From Peribolospora baueri (Eukaryota; Basidiomycota; Peribolosporomycetes; Peribolosporales; Peribolosporaceae): a DNA stretch of 64,000 bases. The position numbers were made by a program, and so were the translations under genes. The DNA lies in assembly GCA_029717555.1 (NCBI GenBank), contig JAMDHS010000002.1, positions 372,001 through 436,000 on the forward strand, in the 5' to 3' direction. Within the stretch, counting starts at the first letter, position 1. The number at the start of each line of letters is the position of its first letter. Positions 12,057 through 23,675 of the stretch are shown here, piece after piece. Below the pieces are notes generated by a model. It did not search any database. It was not told the DNA's origin and saw only the letters and a program-made list of their open reading frames with translations.

Positions 12057-13815
12057 ATGTTTTCCGAACGAGGTGAGTGCGAGCAGATGTCGTCGCAGCC
12101 ATTGAAGGCACAGAGGTGGATCGTCTGGGACGCCAAGAAGGAACGGCGGGGCAAAGCGTCGAGAAGCCGTCGCTCACTCTTCCAGGTGCCTTGCTCGCCT
12201 CCCGCCCGCCCTCTCTTCCCTTCCGTCCTCCCACCCCACTCTCTACACCCTTCTGCGCTGAACGCCTATGCACCGCACAGAACGAGAGCTGGAGTCCGTG
12301 CTCCTTCGTGTTTCCATCCAGTGCGCCAACGCCGTCGCACTCCTCCAACGCTCGCACAAGGAGCTCTCTCCTGCCGTTCGCCATTCCGCCGCCTCCCACA
12401 CTGGGAGGACGGGAACGCAGGGAAGGTCAAACGAGAACGAAGACGAAGACGAAGACGAGGAGGAGGACGGCGGCGGGGCTGAGCGTCCTCGCTTCGACGC
12501 TGTCACGTCCGAAGCGGACGTCAAAGTGGACGCCTCGCTCCCGCTCCTCATCCGTTCGGACCTGCTTTCCCTCGTCGCCAGCGTCCGCGCACACAGCACC
12601 TCTCTCTCCCTCGCCCTGCGCCCTCCCGTCGACGCGAAATCTCACGAGGCCGCATCAGGAACGCTGGTCAAGCTCGAGGATGCATGTCAAAAGCTCGCGT
12701 TCTGTGCTCGCAAGGCGGGAGCGGGGGAGGCGGAGAGAGGTGTGTGTGGGCGGACGTGGGCGAGGGAGGTGGCGTGGGCGGGGGAGGAGGTGTTAGGCGG
12801 TGTCAGGACGCTGTGCGAAGCGCTCATGGGGCTCTCGAGGTTACCTCCCCTCACCGCCTCTTCGTTCTCCTCCTCCGCTACCTTTCCTTCCTCGGAAGCA
12901 CCAGCACAAACGGCGCACGCGCGAGCGCTCCTCCAACGGTTGCACCAAAGCCACCAAGCAGGCCAGTCCGGCTCGGCCAGCGCCACGGCGGCGAGGACGG
13001 CGACGCTGCAGCAAACGGGGGCCGTGTGGGCGGCGTGTGACAGGGTGAAGGAACGTCTGCCGAAGGACAACCAGGTGGCGGTGATAAAGGCATGGAAGGA
13101 GCGGGGGGCGACGATTGAGGACGGCTTGGAGGAGCTGGAGGCCATGGGAGAGGGGGAGGAGGAGGAGGAGGAGGAAGAAGAAGAAGACGCCTCCGGAGAC
13201 GACTTTGACGACATTTTCGGTGCCACGTCCAAGCTTTCGCCACCGGAACGAGAACGGGTGCGCAAGCTGGTACCGCTGGTGAGGATGGGTAGATTGCTGC
13301 ACGCCAAGGTGCAGTCGGCGAGGCTTCCCCTCTTGTCCCTCCTCCTTCCCGCCGACGTCGACGCCGCTTCCTCCTCCTCATCATCTACGGGCCGAGACCT
13401 GGCGATGATAGCCAAGGCGAAGACGGCGGGACTAGACGCGCTGAACGACCTCGGCAAGGCGCTTGCGGAGGCGCAAGACGACCTCGTCTCGGCGTGCTAC
13501 GCGCCACAGGACGTGGAGAACGTGCGTGTGACGGCAGAGGCGTACGCCGACAGGGCCGCCGAGCTCGCCGCCGCTGCGAGGTCTCCCGACCCTTCGGCGG
13601 CGGCGGCAGCGGCGGCAGCGGCAGCGGCGGCGGCTGTCGGGATGGGAAGCGAGGGGGCCGTGGACGACTTGGCGATACGACTCGGGGGCGCGAGGTTAGG
13701 GAATGAAGGGGAGGGGGAGGGGAAGGAAGAGGAAAAGGAGGACGAGGCGAGCAAGTACTTCGACCTGTGCGCTCAGCAGATGCTCAAGTTGGCCAGGACC
13801 GCTCGGTCTTTCTAG
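12057..13815 (+). CDS. GCIP (Grap2/cyclin-D-interacting) domain protein
   Basis: A short first exon (12057-12072) spliced across 12073-12280 gives MFSERERELESVLL and joins a long open exon to the stop at 13813-13815. An alternative is an unspliced start at ATG 12268. The middle contains a segment typical of the GCIP/CCNDBP1 family (VWAACDRVKERLPKDNQ followed by a helix ending GLEELEAM). The family is a helical fold that in animals binds cyclin D; its fungal role is not well defined. Low-complexity inserts are conspicuous: an Asp/Glu run near residue 55, a Glu run after LEAMGEG, a Ser run, and an Ala run of about 13 residues near 13600-13640, all drawn from GC-rich trinucleotide repeats. The C-terminal helix (EASKYFDLCAQQMLKLAR) looks conserved. 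Confidence 0.75.
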
Positions 13816-14425
13816 GTCGGTTTTCCTTTCTTCCTTCCGTCCGTCCGTCCGTCCATCTGTCTCTCTCTTCATCGGTCGGCCGGTCGGTCGGTCGATCGTA
13901 GAGCGTGGCATTCCAAAAGATCATGACGACGTTTTTGTCTTCGCTCCAATGCGTACATACAGACACAGACAAACCGCAAGCAAGAGATGAGGCGTCTCCA
14001 TGTCACTTTTTCCGTTTCCGTTCCACCGTGAAGAGAGAGGGGTTGAGATGCGTGAAGAGCGAGTTCATCCCGCCTTCCTCTGTACGGGAAAGGAGTGAAA
14101 GGAGGCGAGGAGGGTCAAGTCAGTCGAAGCGCGGGGAGGGGAGAGAGGTGGGCGAGGAGGCGGTGCTGGCGGAGGAGGGGCGAAGGCCAGTGGAGAGTTG
14201 AGCGGGCCGGTCGGAGGAGTACCAGTCCGAACTGCGTGCGAGTCGCGGGAGGGGAGGTGGTTTCGACGGCGACGGAAGGGCAAGGATGGAGACTCACGAA
14301 TGACGCCGTCGCTTCGCTCAGGAGAAATGAGAGCGTTCGCCTGCGCCGCATGAACCAAACTGAACCGAACGAACCGAGCCCAGCCCAGCCCAACCCAACC
14401 AGACGGAATCGAAGCGATCGGGAGC
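13816..14425. other. Convergent intergenic region
   Basis: This separates the 3' ends of the plus-strand GCIP-domain gene and the minus-strand Ser/Ala-rich gene. Apart from tetranucleotide repeats and purine-rich low complexity, nothing specific is visible. Confidence 0.4.
13837..13898. repeat. Short tetranucleotide repeats
   Basis: Four CCGT units at 13837-13852 are followed, after a CT-rich spacer, by CGGT/CGGC units at about 13873-13898. They lie just after the GCIP-domain gene's stop codon, in its 3' flank. Confidence 0.7.
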
Positions 14426-14854
14426 TCAGAGAGCGACGGCGAGACCGCCGAGGGCGACGCCGGTGGCGCCGACGGCGAGGGCGACGAGCGCGTGCGCGGA
14501 GCCGGGGCGAAGGGTGCCGGCGGCAGCGTTGGAGGGGGGCTGGGCGCTCGAGGATGCGGAGGAGGAAGCGGTGGGGGAGGAGGAGATGACGGAGGCGACG
14601 CTGGTGGCGGAGGAAGAGGCAGAGGAGGCACTGGCGGAGGAGTGCTCGGACGACGAAGCGGAGGAGGCGCGGGAGGCGGCGCTGGAGGAGATGGACGAGG
14701 CGGCGGATGAGGCGGCGGAGATGGCGCTGGGGATGCTGGAGGGCAAGATGGGGCCGAGAGGCTTGTTGGAGGACGACTGGGCGCCGGCGCTCGAGGCGGC
14801 GGCGAGGAGGGCGAAGGCGGCGAGGGCGGCGAGGGCGTTGGCGTTGGCGAACAT
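14426..14854 (-). CDS. Small Ser/Ala-rich secreted protein, probably GPI-anchored
   Basis: This is a single-exon gene of 142 residues with an ATG at 14854. It has an N-terminal hydrophobic signal peptide (ALAALAAFALLAAASSAGAQ), a mature region that is almost entirely Ser and Ala with a few Thr and Pro (a likely O-mannosylation substrate), and a C-terminal small-residue stretch followed by a hydrophobic tail (LVALAVGATGVALGGLAVAL), the usual GPI-attachment signal. No enzymatic domain is present, and a structural or adhesive wall role is inferred. The next gene on the same strand encodes another probable GPI protein. Its composition makes homology searches unreliable; the signal and anchor topology is the main evidence. 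Confidence 0.65.
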   Translation of the reverse strand: MFANANALAALAAFALLAAASSAGAQSSSNKPLGPILPSSIPSAISAASSAASSISSSAASRASSASSSEHSSASASSASSSATSVASVISSSPTASSSASSSAQPPSNAAAGTLRPGSAHALVALAVGATGVALGGLAVAL

Positions 14855-15933
14855 GGTGACGGACGAGGGCTGGAGCTTGGAGTAGAAGGTAGAGACGACG
14901 GCGGGTGAGAGGAGAAGAGAAGAGAAGCAGGACGTGGGCGTCCGATATTTATTTATACCGCGGCGGTCTGTCTGGTCTGTGGCCCATCTACGTCTGGTCT
15001 ATCTATCTACTACCCATCTATCTATCCAACTATCCTAACTAACAATTATCCGACTATCCATCCATCCATCTACTTTCATCGCCTTGATACATCCATACAC
15101 TGCCACCATGCGCATCACTTGACTTGCCCCGATGCTCCCGACCAACGTGGCCGGGCCGCCGGCCGTGCTCAGACGGCGCGGGGTAATCGTGATCGGCGGC
15201 GGCGGTGGTCATCGTCGGCGGAGGCGGCGGGCCCCACTTCGGCCGCGGCAGGAGCGGCGGAAGAGCATGGCGGTGGGGGCGAGTGGAGCGAGGGCCGGCG
15301 GCGGCGGCGAACGATAGCGTTGGAAGGAAGGCGTCGTTTGGCCGTCTTATTAGCCGCTCGCTTTGGTCCGACACTTGGCTACTTTTGCGTCATCGCGCCC
15401 GGCCAGCTTTTTAAGCTAGCCAAGTATGGTAGACGAGCGGGAAAAAACCTGGATCACGTGCCTGCATGTCCATGTCCGCCCCATGTCTGAGTCCTCGGCG
15501 AACGATCGCCCGCTCCACGACGTCTCGCGCGCTCCATCCGCTTCGAATTCCATCTCCAAACAAGAAACAAGGGGAGTCGCGGGGTAAAAGAATACGAGGG
15601 GAGGAAAGGACAAGACAAGACAAGACAGGGGACGAAGGAACTAAGAGACGAACCGACGAACCGACAACACTAGATACACATATGCAGGCGAAAAAGATCT
15701 GGTTTCCGTGACGAATCAGAACCCATCCGTGACTCGGTAACGCGGGGAAGCGTTGCGCCGCCCCGCGCCGGCCAAGGAGGTAAAAGGGGAGAGGGGGAGG
15801 GGAGGAGGAGAGGAAGGGGAGAGTGAACAGTCGGGCCATCGTCCTCGGTAGAACACAGGGGTTGTCGCTCCGACTCCGTCCTGGGAACGACGAATGGGCG
15901 GACGGAGGACGAGACGCGACGGCGAGACGCCGC
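14855..15933. other. Intergenic region between two wall-protein genes
   Basis: This contains the upstream region of the Ser/Ala-rich gene, including a TATTTATTTATA A/T-rich element near 14945-14957, a microsatellite (14995-15072), and the 3' flank of the Kre9-like gene. No coding region is supported on either strand. Confidence 0.45.
14995..15072. repeat. Degenerate TATC/ATCC microsatellite
   Basis: Irregular CTAT, TATC and ATCC units run through this stretch, just upstream of the minus-strand Ser/Ala-rich gene, where the promoter or 5' leader would lie. Confidence 0.6.
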
Positions 15934-17066
15934 TCAGAAAGCCATAGCGGCCGCGGCGGCGAGCGCACCGGCGGCCATGACGGCGCAGCCAGCGTTGCTC
16001 AACGACGATGAGGCGGCCGCCGCGTTGCTCGACTTGCTCTTCTGCGCCGTGGACGACGACGACCCGCTGCCGCTGCTCGTTCCCGGCGCGACGGTGGCCG
16101 TGGACAGCGACTCATGCGCCAGGCTGACCGAGCTGAACTGCGCCGCCGTGCTGGTGCCGCCGATGCCGGCCGAGGTGGAGGACGCAGTGACGTTGTTGAT
16201 CTGGTTCCAGGTCGTCTGGTTGAACGTGCCAGTCATCCGCTGCAAGCTAGGTAAGTCGATCGAAGACAAGCCAGGAAGGTCAGCACGCCGTCGCTGCATA
16301 AGCACCCCATCGCCCACCTCGTCCGCCCCAATGATGCTCACGCAAACTTGGCCGAGAAAGCCTCCAAGGGCGCGTTCGGGTTGGACGGGTCCTTGTTCGC
16401 ACCGGTGTAGCGGATGAAGCTGCGGGCGGGAGACCCAGGGCCGACCCATGTCAGTCATTGAGGTCGGCGGACGTATGGTCACGTGGCTACGTGCGAAGGA
16501 ACGGCCTCGTCGCCGGCAATGACACTCACTAGTATAGACCGGACGGGCCCACCGAAGGGTTGATGTGGTAGTTCCCAGACGTGGTCGACGGGGCGACGTT
16601 GGTGGCCAGGTTCTGCAGCCAAGTCTGCGCGTTGTGGCCGCCCGTGTAGAGGTCGATGGAGAAGGGGCCAAAGGAAGAGATGAGTGGGGCCGTGTTGTCC
16701 TCGTGCCACGAGACGAGGAGGTTCTGCCCGCCTTGGCCGACGGTCGAGCTGCGACGGAATGCGAAGGCGAGATGGGAGGGTAAGCAACAAGTCGGTGCGC
16801 GGAAATGCTCACAGAGGCTGATGCCGGACGCGTCCTGCGCTCGACCTCCTGTTTGCGTGCCTGCCCTTCTCTCCTCCTCCAGTACGCGTCATCTCCTCCT
16901 CCACTCAAAACGCGACGCCGCCCAGGCCTCAAGAAAGGCCGGATGCGGGGCTGATACGGTACACTCACCCGATGGGGCTGGTGGTCGAGATGGTGGCCTG
17001 GGAGGGGCTGGCCACCATGAGGCCGGCGAGAGCGAGGGCAGAGAGACCGGCGAAGGAGGAGCGCAT
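15934..17066 (-). CDS. Secreted GPI-anchored protein with Kre9/Knh1-like N-terminal domain
   Basis: The start ATG is at 17066 and the stop at 15934-15936. The first exon encodes a signal peptide (MRSSFAGLSALALAGLMVAS) and begins an Ig-like fold (ISTTSPIG). Later exons continue it: GQGGQNLLVSWHEDN, then FGPFSIDLYTGG, then NYHINPSVGPSGLYYFIRYT, a pattern seen in the Kre9/Knh1 N-terminal family of wall proteins. Introns lie at about 16445-16530 and 16255-16355, with another near 16750-16965. The last exon encodes a Ser/Thr/Ala-rich stalk with N-glycosylation sequons (NQT, NVT) and a hydrophobic tail (CAVMAAGALAAAAAMAF) suited to a GPI anchor. A role in beta-glucan or wall organisation is inferred from the family. 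Confidence 0.7.
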
Positions 17067-19977
17067 CTTTGGTGAGTCTGGACTGGCTCGTGGGTGGGAA
17101 GTGGGGCAATGTACGTAATGGACGAGGGGCGAGGAAGGAGAGTGGTGCTGTAAAGAGCGTGTGTGCTTGCGAGAGAGTGTGGAGCGAGTCGACACTGAGT
17201 GCGACGTGGGGGGAAGAGCGGAGAGAAGGAGGAGGTGAAAAGGAAAGAAGGGGCGGTGGTGGTGGTAGTCAAGGACGAGGTGAGGAGGCCGACGAGGCAG
17301 AAAATCGCAAACCGGTCTCCTACTGCGCTCCTCGCCCGTGCCGGGGCCGGAGCTGAGGGGCCAGCAGGAGGCATTCCCGTCGCCGCAGCTGCCGCAGTCG
17401 CCGGTGGAGACCTTGGCCGCGCTTGAAATGGCCACTGGCTTGACTGCGGTATCAGCTGCGGCAGCTTGGCGATCGGGGTTTTATTCGGCTAGAAGGATCG
17501 GCGAAGCTATAATACAGCGGGTGCAATACAGTCCATATACCGCGCCTTACTATCACGTATTACAACCCTCTATTCCGACACGCCGCGGGCCTTGACGGCC
17601 TCGACTCCTTCCGCCCGCTCCTCTCTCGCAAGAGCCTCCGCACCTCTGTACCACCTTGTGCACATCTTCTCCGCAAGCAATCAGTCAACGCAGAACGTTG
17701 GCGGCCCTGGTCTGGCCCCAACAGTCGGGAAGCTCCCCTGCTACTTGCTCTAGTTATGGGACGAGACAAAACGCCTGAGCAAGAGACTGGGAATGCTTGC
17801 GTCGATTCAGTCCGATGAGGAACGTGAGATGAACGTAGTCTTTTTCTCTTCCGCTCCATCCTCCTATTCTTCTGTGTTCCTGCAGGTCCCCAAGCAAGAC
17901 GCGTATTGCCGAAGCGAGCGCCTGACGCTCCCGTCCCGTCGGACAGCGCTCGGTACGTCTCGGAATAGCGATACGGACGGCCAGTCGCACTCGACCGTTC
18001 GGCTTGGGCATTTCACTTCGGCAGACGGAAGCACCGAGGTCCGATCGACGACAATCCGCACCATCACTTACGCTCGATCTTGATCGCCGCTTACGTACGC
18101 TCGTGACGACGTGACGCCTTAAAATAAACGCCCAAGTCATCTCCACCGTCCGCGCGTCGGCTCTAACCGACTTCCAGTGCTGCAGGCAACTCGGCCTCGA
18201 ACCCGCTTCCCAAGATCGCTTTGGATGAAGGAAAGGGGTTGAGACATGAACGTCAAGGCTGACCGGTGACGGACCTCGCCGCTACGTGCTCCGCCCGGAC
18301 CACCATGCCGGCCAGGACTAACCTCCGCCCCACCACTCTTGCCGCCCGGAAGGACAAGGGGCCCTCGCCGATGGGTCGTTCGACGACGAGGTCAAGGCAC
18401 GCGTCGTTGGGCGACGTCGTGAACGGAGGCGCACAGGAGGAGAAGAGGACGATGGTCGGGAAGAGGGACGTCGGAGCGGGGGAGGGGCGGGGGAGCCGCG
18501 AATATATGGAGGAGAAAGGAAGAGGGGAAGAGCCTGCACGGAAGAAGACCAAGACGATGGAAGATGAGGCCGAGAGGAAGGAAGACGAGATGGCGAGCGA
18601 GCCGATATGGATGATCCGTTTGTCTGGGACGAATCGACTGACTTCATCAAGCCCGTCGCTTCGAGCCAAGGTGTGACGTCCTGGGTTACGAAGAGACTTG
18701 AGATACACACATTCTCGTACTGAGCGGCATGGCATGGAGGGAAGGCAGACGGAAGGCTGAGAATACGGCTGCTAACGCTTTCGTTGGCCGTTTGTAAGAG
18801 GGCGAGAGAAATAAGAAGGAGAGAAGGAGACGGCTCGGTCAGTGCGCTGCCGAAAGATATTCGGTCGGGCGCGAGGGACTCGAAGGTGCGGCACGGGCGC
18901 CGTGGGTTTCCTAATATAACCTGGAGGCGGAGGGGCGGATGCCGAGCGAGGTCTGCACGTCTCCGAAGCCGCCTTCAATAAAAAGAGCAATGTAATACAT
19001 AATAAGACTTCTAATGCATGTCACCCAATTATATTCAGATTTATATTGAGCTTTATATATTAACTCTGAGAAATACTTCGCTGCAAGTTAACTTCATAAT
19101 ATGCGTCGGTCCGCGCGACGAAGTCTTTCTTGCAATTTCACCCGGTTATCTTATACTATTCGTTCTTCTTTCTCGTCTCCCATGGCGGAGAAGGAAGGCG
19201 AAGGGTGAGAGAGGGAGTAGACCAGAGGGCGTCTAGAGAGGAGGAAGGTCGGCGATGCGGAGCATCAGCACGTAGTGTCCCCTGCCGGCCGGCCGCACCG
19301 GGCCTTGGACGCGTTCGCCTGAGGCGACGGAGGAGGAGCAGGAAAGGGAAAGCGTCGGAGAGAGAGACCCGACGAGGGGTGAGCGCACGGACGACGGGAT
19401 TCGGTACGCGAGCGAGATAGGTCTGTGTGAACGAACGGCGTCGGCTTGGGCGAAGGGGCAAGTCAGTGAAGACGTGCTCACTGGCCACTCTCGAAAGCCT
19501 CCACAAGACGGGAGGTACTGCTTGTATTCTCAAGATGAGAACAGGTGAGAAGAGGACCTTACTGGTGTAAACGCGAGCGAGCGAAGCTATCATAGCAACA
19601 ACATGTGGGGAGGCGGTCCGAGAAAGGAAATGAAAAGAGGGATGAGTACAGGCGTCGGGTAGACTGGGTGATGAATGCGAGCAGGAATGGAAAGGAGAAG
19701 GACAAACAGATGCAGGACGAGGGTCATGGGATAGAGGGCAGAATAGAAAAAAAAAAAACTTTTGGATGAGTGCGCCGGGCGTGGAAGCAAATGGAGCGAC
19801 AAGAGCCTACAAGGTCGGCCTGATAAAGAAGAAGACGAAGAAGCGCGCGAGGGGGGACATGTGCAAACGGTGCACGGGCAAACGAATGAACGCTCATCCC
19901 AAATTCCTTACCTCTTCCCCTCGGTCGGGTAAAAGCAAGCGGGGAAGAGAGCAAGGAGGTCTCAATCGGCCATACCA
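17067..19977. other. Long region without a supported gene
   Basis: Nearly 3 kb without a recognisable gene. A short frame at 18607-18723 (beginning MDDPFVWDESTDFIKPV) and minus-strand fragments at about 19230-19590 (one ending GHYVLMLRIADLPPL) look partly gene-like but have no recognised domain or consistent exon chain. An AT-rich block lies at about 18970-19135. The right part includes the 3' flank of the minus-strand PHD-finger gene. A small lineage-specific gene or noncoding RNA could be present. Confidence 0.4.
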
Positions 19978-22900
19978 TTAATCGCCCTCTCCGGTAGTGG
20001 TCACACTCGCAGCCTTTTCGTCACCACCAGCTCTCAACGAGAGCCCGGCCAGAGCGGCTGCGGTCGAGGCGCTCATGGCCCCCGCCCCGCCGCCGCCTCC
20101 GAAGCGCTCTTGGAAATGGATGAGCTCGCGGGTAAGCTCGTCCATCATTCTCATGCTCAGAGGCACGTCGTCGTCGACGTCGTCTTGTGGTGGTTCTGGT
20201 TCTTGTTGCGCTTGGGCAGGGTCAGAGGAGCCCTGAGGTGTGGCGGAGATTGAGTCGGCCGTGTCAGCGCTGCTGGTTGGTAAAGTGGGGCCATCGGGAA
20301 GCTTCGGGGCGTCCGATGTTGATGTTGGCCCTCCAGTAGCGGTAACAGCAGTCGGCTCGACAGGAAGGACGGCCCCGTTGGCACCATTGGTCTTACTAGT
20401 GAAGTCACCGCTTGTTCCGTTCAAAACAGGGGTGGCCGTGGGGGCGCCGGTGGGATTGGTTGCGATAGCTGTTTCGGAATCTCCCTCCGCGCCCGTCATC
20501 GCCGGTAGCTTGATGTCTGGCGTTGGGCCATCGCTCTCGCCGTTCGCGTCAATGGTAGACGGAACATCGACTTCCATCGGGTGCGCATCCACAAGAGCTC
20601 CACCTTCCTTGCCCTCAGAACTGTCGGCGCTATTTTCCTTGACAGGTGTGTCGCTCGTCCTGACTCGATCCTCGTTTTCGCTTTCCCCACCTCCTGCCGC
20701 CGTCGTCACCGATGGCGAAGGAACGCCTCCCGTACCGCCGACGCGGATGCCCAGTGCTTTGAGCCTCTTGCTCCTCTCGACGGCCTCGACTTGCGTGCGT
20801 GTAACATACTCCAACACGTTGCGAACGCGCTTCCTCATCTCCGGTAACGTCACCCTCTTTCCGGGGAACCTTATCCGCGTGCATGGCTCGTTGATTACCA
20901 CCCTGGTGGAACCTTCTCCAGAAGACGAGCCTCCGCCGCGACCGACGAGCCGCCATTCCCCTTGAGGATCCTTGTTGCCGTTGGGAGAAGGCAGACAAAT
21001 CGTCAGTGGCGTTGGTTGCGGCGCGGGCAACAGGTGCGACAGATGGGATAGGTGGTCGGGTAAGCCCCATCCCATGCCCAAACCCGGTCCGATGCCTACA
21101 CCACCCGCACCGCGCCCTCCTTCGCCGGACGCTGGAGTGCCCATGCGGCTGTTGGCGTCTCCTGCGCGTCGGCGCGTCTGGTGATCATGCATCGGTGCGC
21201 GCTCCGAAGGCGCAGCGGAGGAGCGAGACTTGGATGGGGAGGAGAGACCATTGGCCAGCGCTTTGTTCTGGTTGCGGTACGTGTATTGGTTGGGATGTTT
21301 GGGCTTGACGTGAGCCGCCGATGTGCTAGAGTCGCCTCCGGTAGACGCCGGTACAGCCGCCTTGCGCTTCTTGCCCCTGGCGGCCGTCGATCTCGACGGC
21401 GCTGCGCTCGAACTTTCCTCCTCCGCATCTTTTCCCTTTTCGCCGTCGGACTCTTCTGGCGCTTCTTCGATAGCTTCCCCCTTGCCTTTGCCATGTGTCT
21501 CTTTGCCGCCAGGATGCTGACCCACGGAGACGTTAAAGCCGCTGGCGCTGCCTGCGCTCATGCGTCGACGCTTGACATGTTCTGCGGGGAAGTATACTAC
21601 CTCGGCGCTTAGTGGCGGCGATGTAGCCTCAGGAGATTGTCTGTGAGCGAGGAGGGAGAGAATCGACAGGGAGGCAGATGGGTGAGTGGATGCGCTAAAT
21701 TCAGGAGAGCGAGGAGAGACCGACCACTCACTCTGCTTCTTCGCCCTCCCTCCTTCCTCTCTTTCTCTTCCGCGCTTGCATCTCCTCATCCGCCTCTTCA
21801 CCCTCCTCCTTGACTGTGGGATCATCTCCTTCCTCCTTATACCTCCCCCTCTCCTTCCTCTCCTCCTCCTCCATCTCCCTCAGTATCTCCGGAGGTAACG
21901 TCTCCCAGTGACCCGCATCATAAGCCGCGTCGCGCGAGTTCATCGTACTCCGCCTCTTCGGACTCTTCGGAGGCTTGTTGGGGGCGTCATCCTCCCGAGA
22001 AGCAGAGCGTTGTCGGGAGAAGTGCAGATCTCGTGGGGACGATTTGCTGCCGGACGCTTTCCGGTCGCCGGCGCGGGTCGTGTAAGAAGCTGCCTCGGAG
22101 GCACCACCGCTTGGCCGACGCTGACGGGAGGCAGCCTGGTGAGCGGCGGCGGACGCAGCTGCTAGAGCCTCACGCTCCCGAGCCTTCGTGTACTGATTCG
22201 GACGTTTCCGATGGGTGGACCTGCGTGGTGGAGAGAGTACAAAACGACGTAGGGGGAAAGTTGTACGCAAAATTGATGGAGAGATAGTTTTCAGTATCCA
22301 CGCAGTTTCAGAGGGCAAGAGCCAAGAAGTGCTCTTTGAGCCACGTTCTAAAGCCTACGCACCTTCCTAGTGCCCTAAGAAGCTCCCTATGGAGGTCGGG
22401 TCGGCATAACTCGCAGTAGTACGTATCGGGACAGTCCTCTTCGCTGGGCATGCCCATGCAGATGCCATGCTGCCAGCACTTGCAGGTCTCGCACTGGACC
22501 ATATAGCCGAGCGACTCTTCGTCTGTAGCGTGATTGACGACAAAAATGCAAGCGATGAGCAGTCCATACACTATCAACAACCCGTTGATCTGGACGAGAC
22601 CTGAACCGAACAAGGCAGCAATGCGCTCTCGACGGCCAGAGAGAAACGGCAACTCACCCATCGACCCGCAAATACATCTCGTAACGCCCTGATCGTCCTC
22701 CTCGTCCTCATCGACAACCACTCTCTGGTCGTTCTGCATTCCCTCCAAGCCGAGCGCTCCCGCGCCGTCTTCCTCTTCCTCTTCCGCCTCGCTCTGAACG
22801 TGCGATGCGCCGGACGCTACCAGTCCCTTGCTAGCAGAGGAGCGCTTGGGTCGAGCGTGGAAGTCCTCTTCACCGTCTTCATCCTCCGCCCCCTCCGCAT

Positions 22901-23180
22901 CGTCCATCTCCTCGTCGCTGCCTTCCTCGCCCTTCTGACGGCCATTGCCAGACGCGGAAGACTTGCGCGTCGACGTCGGCGCGCGCCCGTTGGCGGATCG
23001 GGAGGCGCTCTGGCTGCGATTGCGGGACGAGGAGGAGGAAGAGGCGTCTGATGCAGGATGTCGAGCGGTTGACGTCATCGTCGAGGGTAGACCGATGGTG
23101 GAACGTGATGGGGAAGGGGAGGGCTGCGTGGATGTCGAGCCTGGGGCTCGAGAACGGGCGGATCGACGGGGAGCTGACAT
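19978..23180 (-). CDS. PHD-finger protein resembling Cti6 (Rpd3L histone deacetylase complex)
   Basis: The start at 23180 (MSAPRRSARSRAPG) leads into a Ser/Arg-rich then acidic N terminus. A PHD finger is split by an intron: CICGSMG, then DEESLGYMVQCETCKCWQHG and CPDTYYCELCRP. This finger type binds methylated histone H3 tails in related proteins. Downstream are a basic motif (RRSTMNSRDAAYDAG) and a helix (MRKRVRNVLEYVTRTQVEAV) matching the arrangement I recall for Cti6. Two similar motifs, RPNQYTKARERE and HPNQYTYRNQNK, lie in successive exons. The C terminus is disordered, Gly/Ser/Thr-rich, and ends with ELTRELIHFQERF. Nuclear action in transcriptional repression is inferred. It is divergent from the nitrilase gene, with about 500 bp between the starts. 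Upstream in-frame starts are not ATG. Confidence 0.7.
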
Positions 23181-23601
23181 GGTCGGAGGGGCGCCCGTCG
23201 AGCGGTGTCGAGGGAATGGAGACCGCAAAGAGAGCGAGAGCAGCCAACTAGAGAAGGAATTCGGGTACGATATGCGTCTCTGTCAGGGACGGTGGGAGGA
23301 AGAGGATGGCGGGGAGCTGGGTAGAAGGTGATGCCGGGGGAAGAGGAGGCGCGGGGGGGCGGCGGCAGGCCCAGGAAGCGAGTCGGTGTCTAGCGCGTCA
23401 AGCACGCAGGGAAAATTTACAGGGAAAAGAAGGGGAGTATGGCGGTGGGAGGGAGAGGGGAGGAGGGGGGATGGTGAGGATGGAGGGAGGGGGAAGGAAG
23501 TGCTCGAGGTCGACTCAGCGACTCCATTGCCTTGCTCGCCTTCCCTCCACCGACTTCCCGCAATCGCCGCTCGTCCGCGTCCATCCCAGACGCCTGCGGC
23601 A

Positions 23602-23609
23602 GTCACGTG
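23602..23609. promoter_or_regulatory. Palindromic E-box TCACGTGA in divergent promoter
   Basis: A perfect 8-bp palindrome TCACGTGA lies between the divergent PHD-finger and nitrilase genes, 67 bp upstream of the nitrilase ATG. CACGTG cores are bound by bHLH factors such as Cbf1 in fungi. Binding here is inferred from sequence only. Confidence 0.35.
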
Positions 23610-23675
23610 ATCCTGCTGCGGCCCGGCGGCTGCGGCTGCGTGCCGATAACCTGGCGCCAGGTCTGATCGGCTGAT

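Noticed and set aside
12687-13457. Minus-strand frame of 256 codons opposite the GCIP-domain gene
   Set aside because: Its Ser/Ala-rich sequence mirrors the acidic repeats on the coding strand, and no domain or start context supports it.
14065-14631. Proline-rich minus-strand frame overlapping the Ser/Ala-rich gene
   Set aside because: Low complexity and out of frame with a better-supported gene that has a signal peptide and GPI tail.
18607-18723. Small frame starting MDDPFVWDESTDF
   Set aside because: Looks gene-like but no downstream exon, domain or comparative support; left inside the intergenic entry.
20240-20965. Plus-strand frame of 241 codons inside the Cti6-like gene
   Set aside because: It is antisense to a long low-complexity exon; the composition is explained by that exon.
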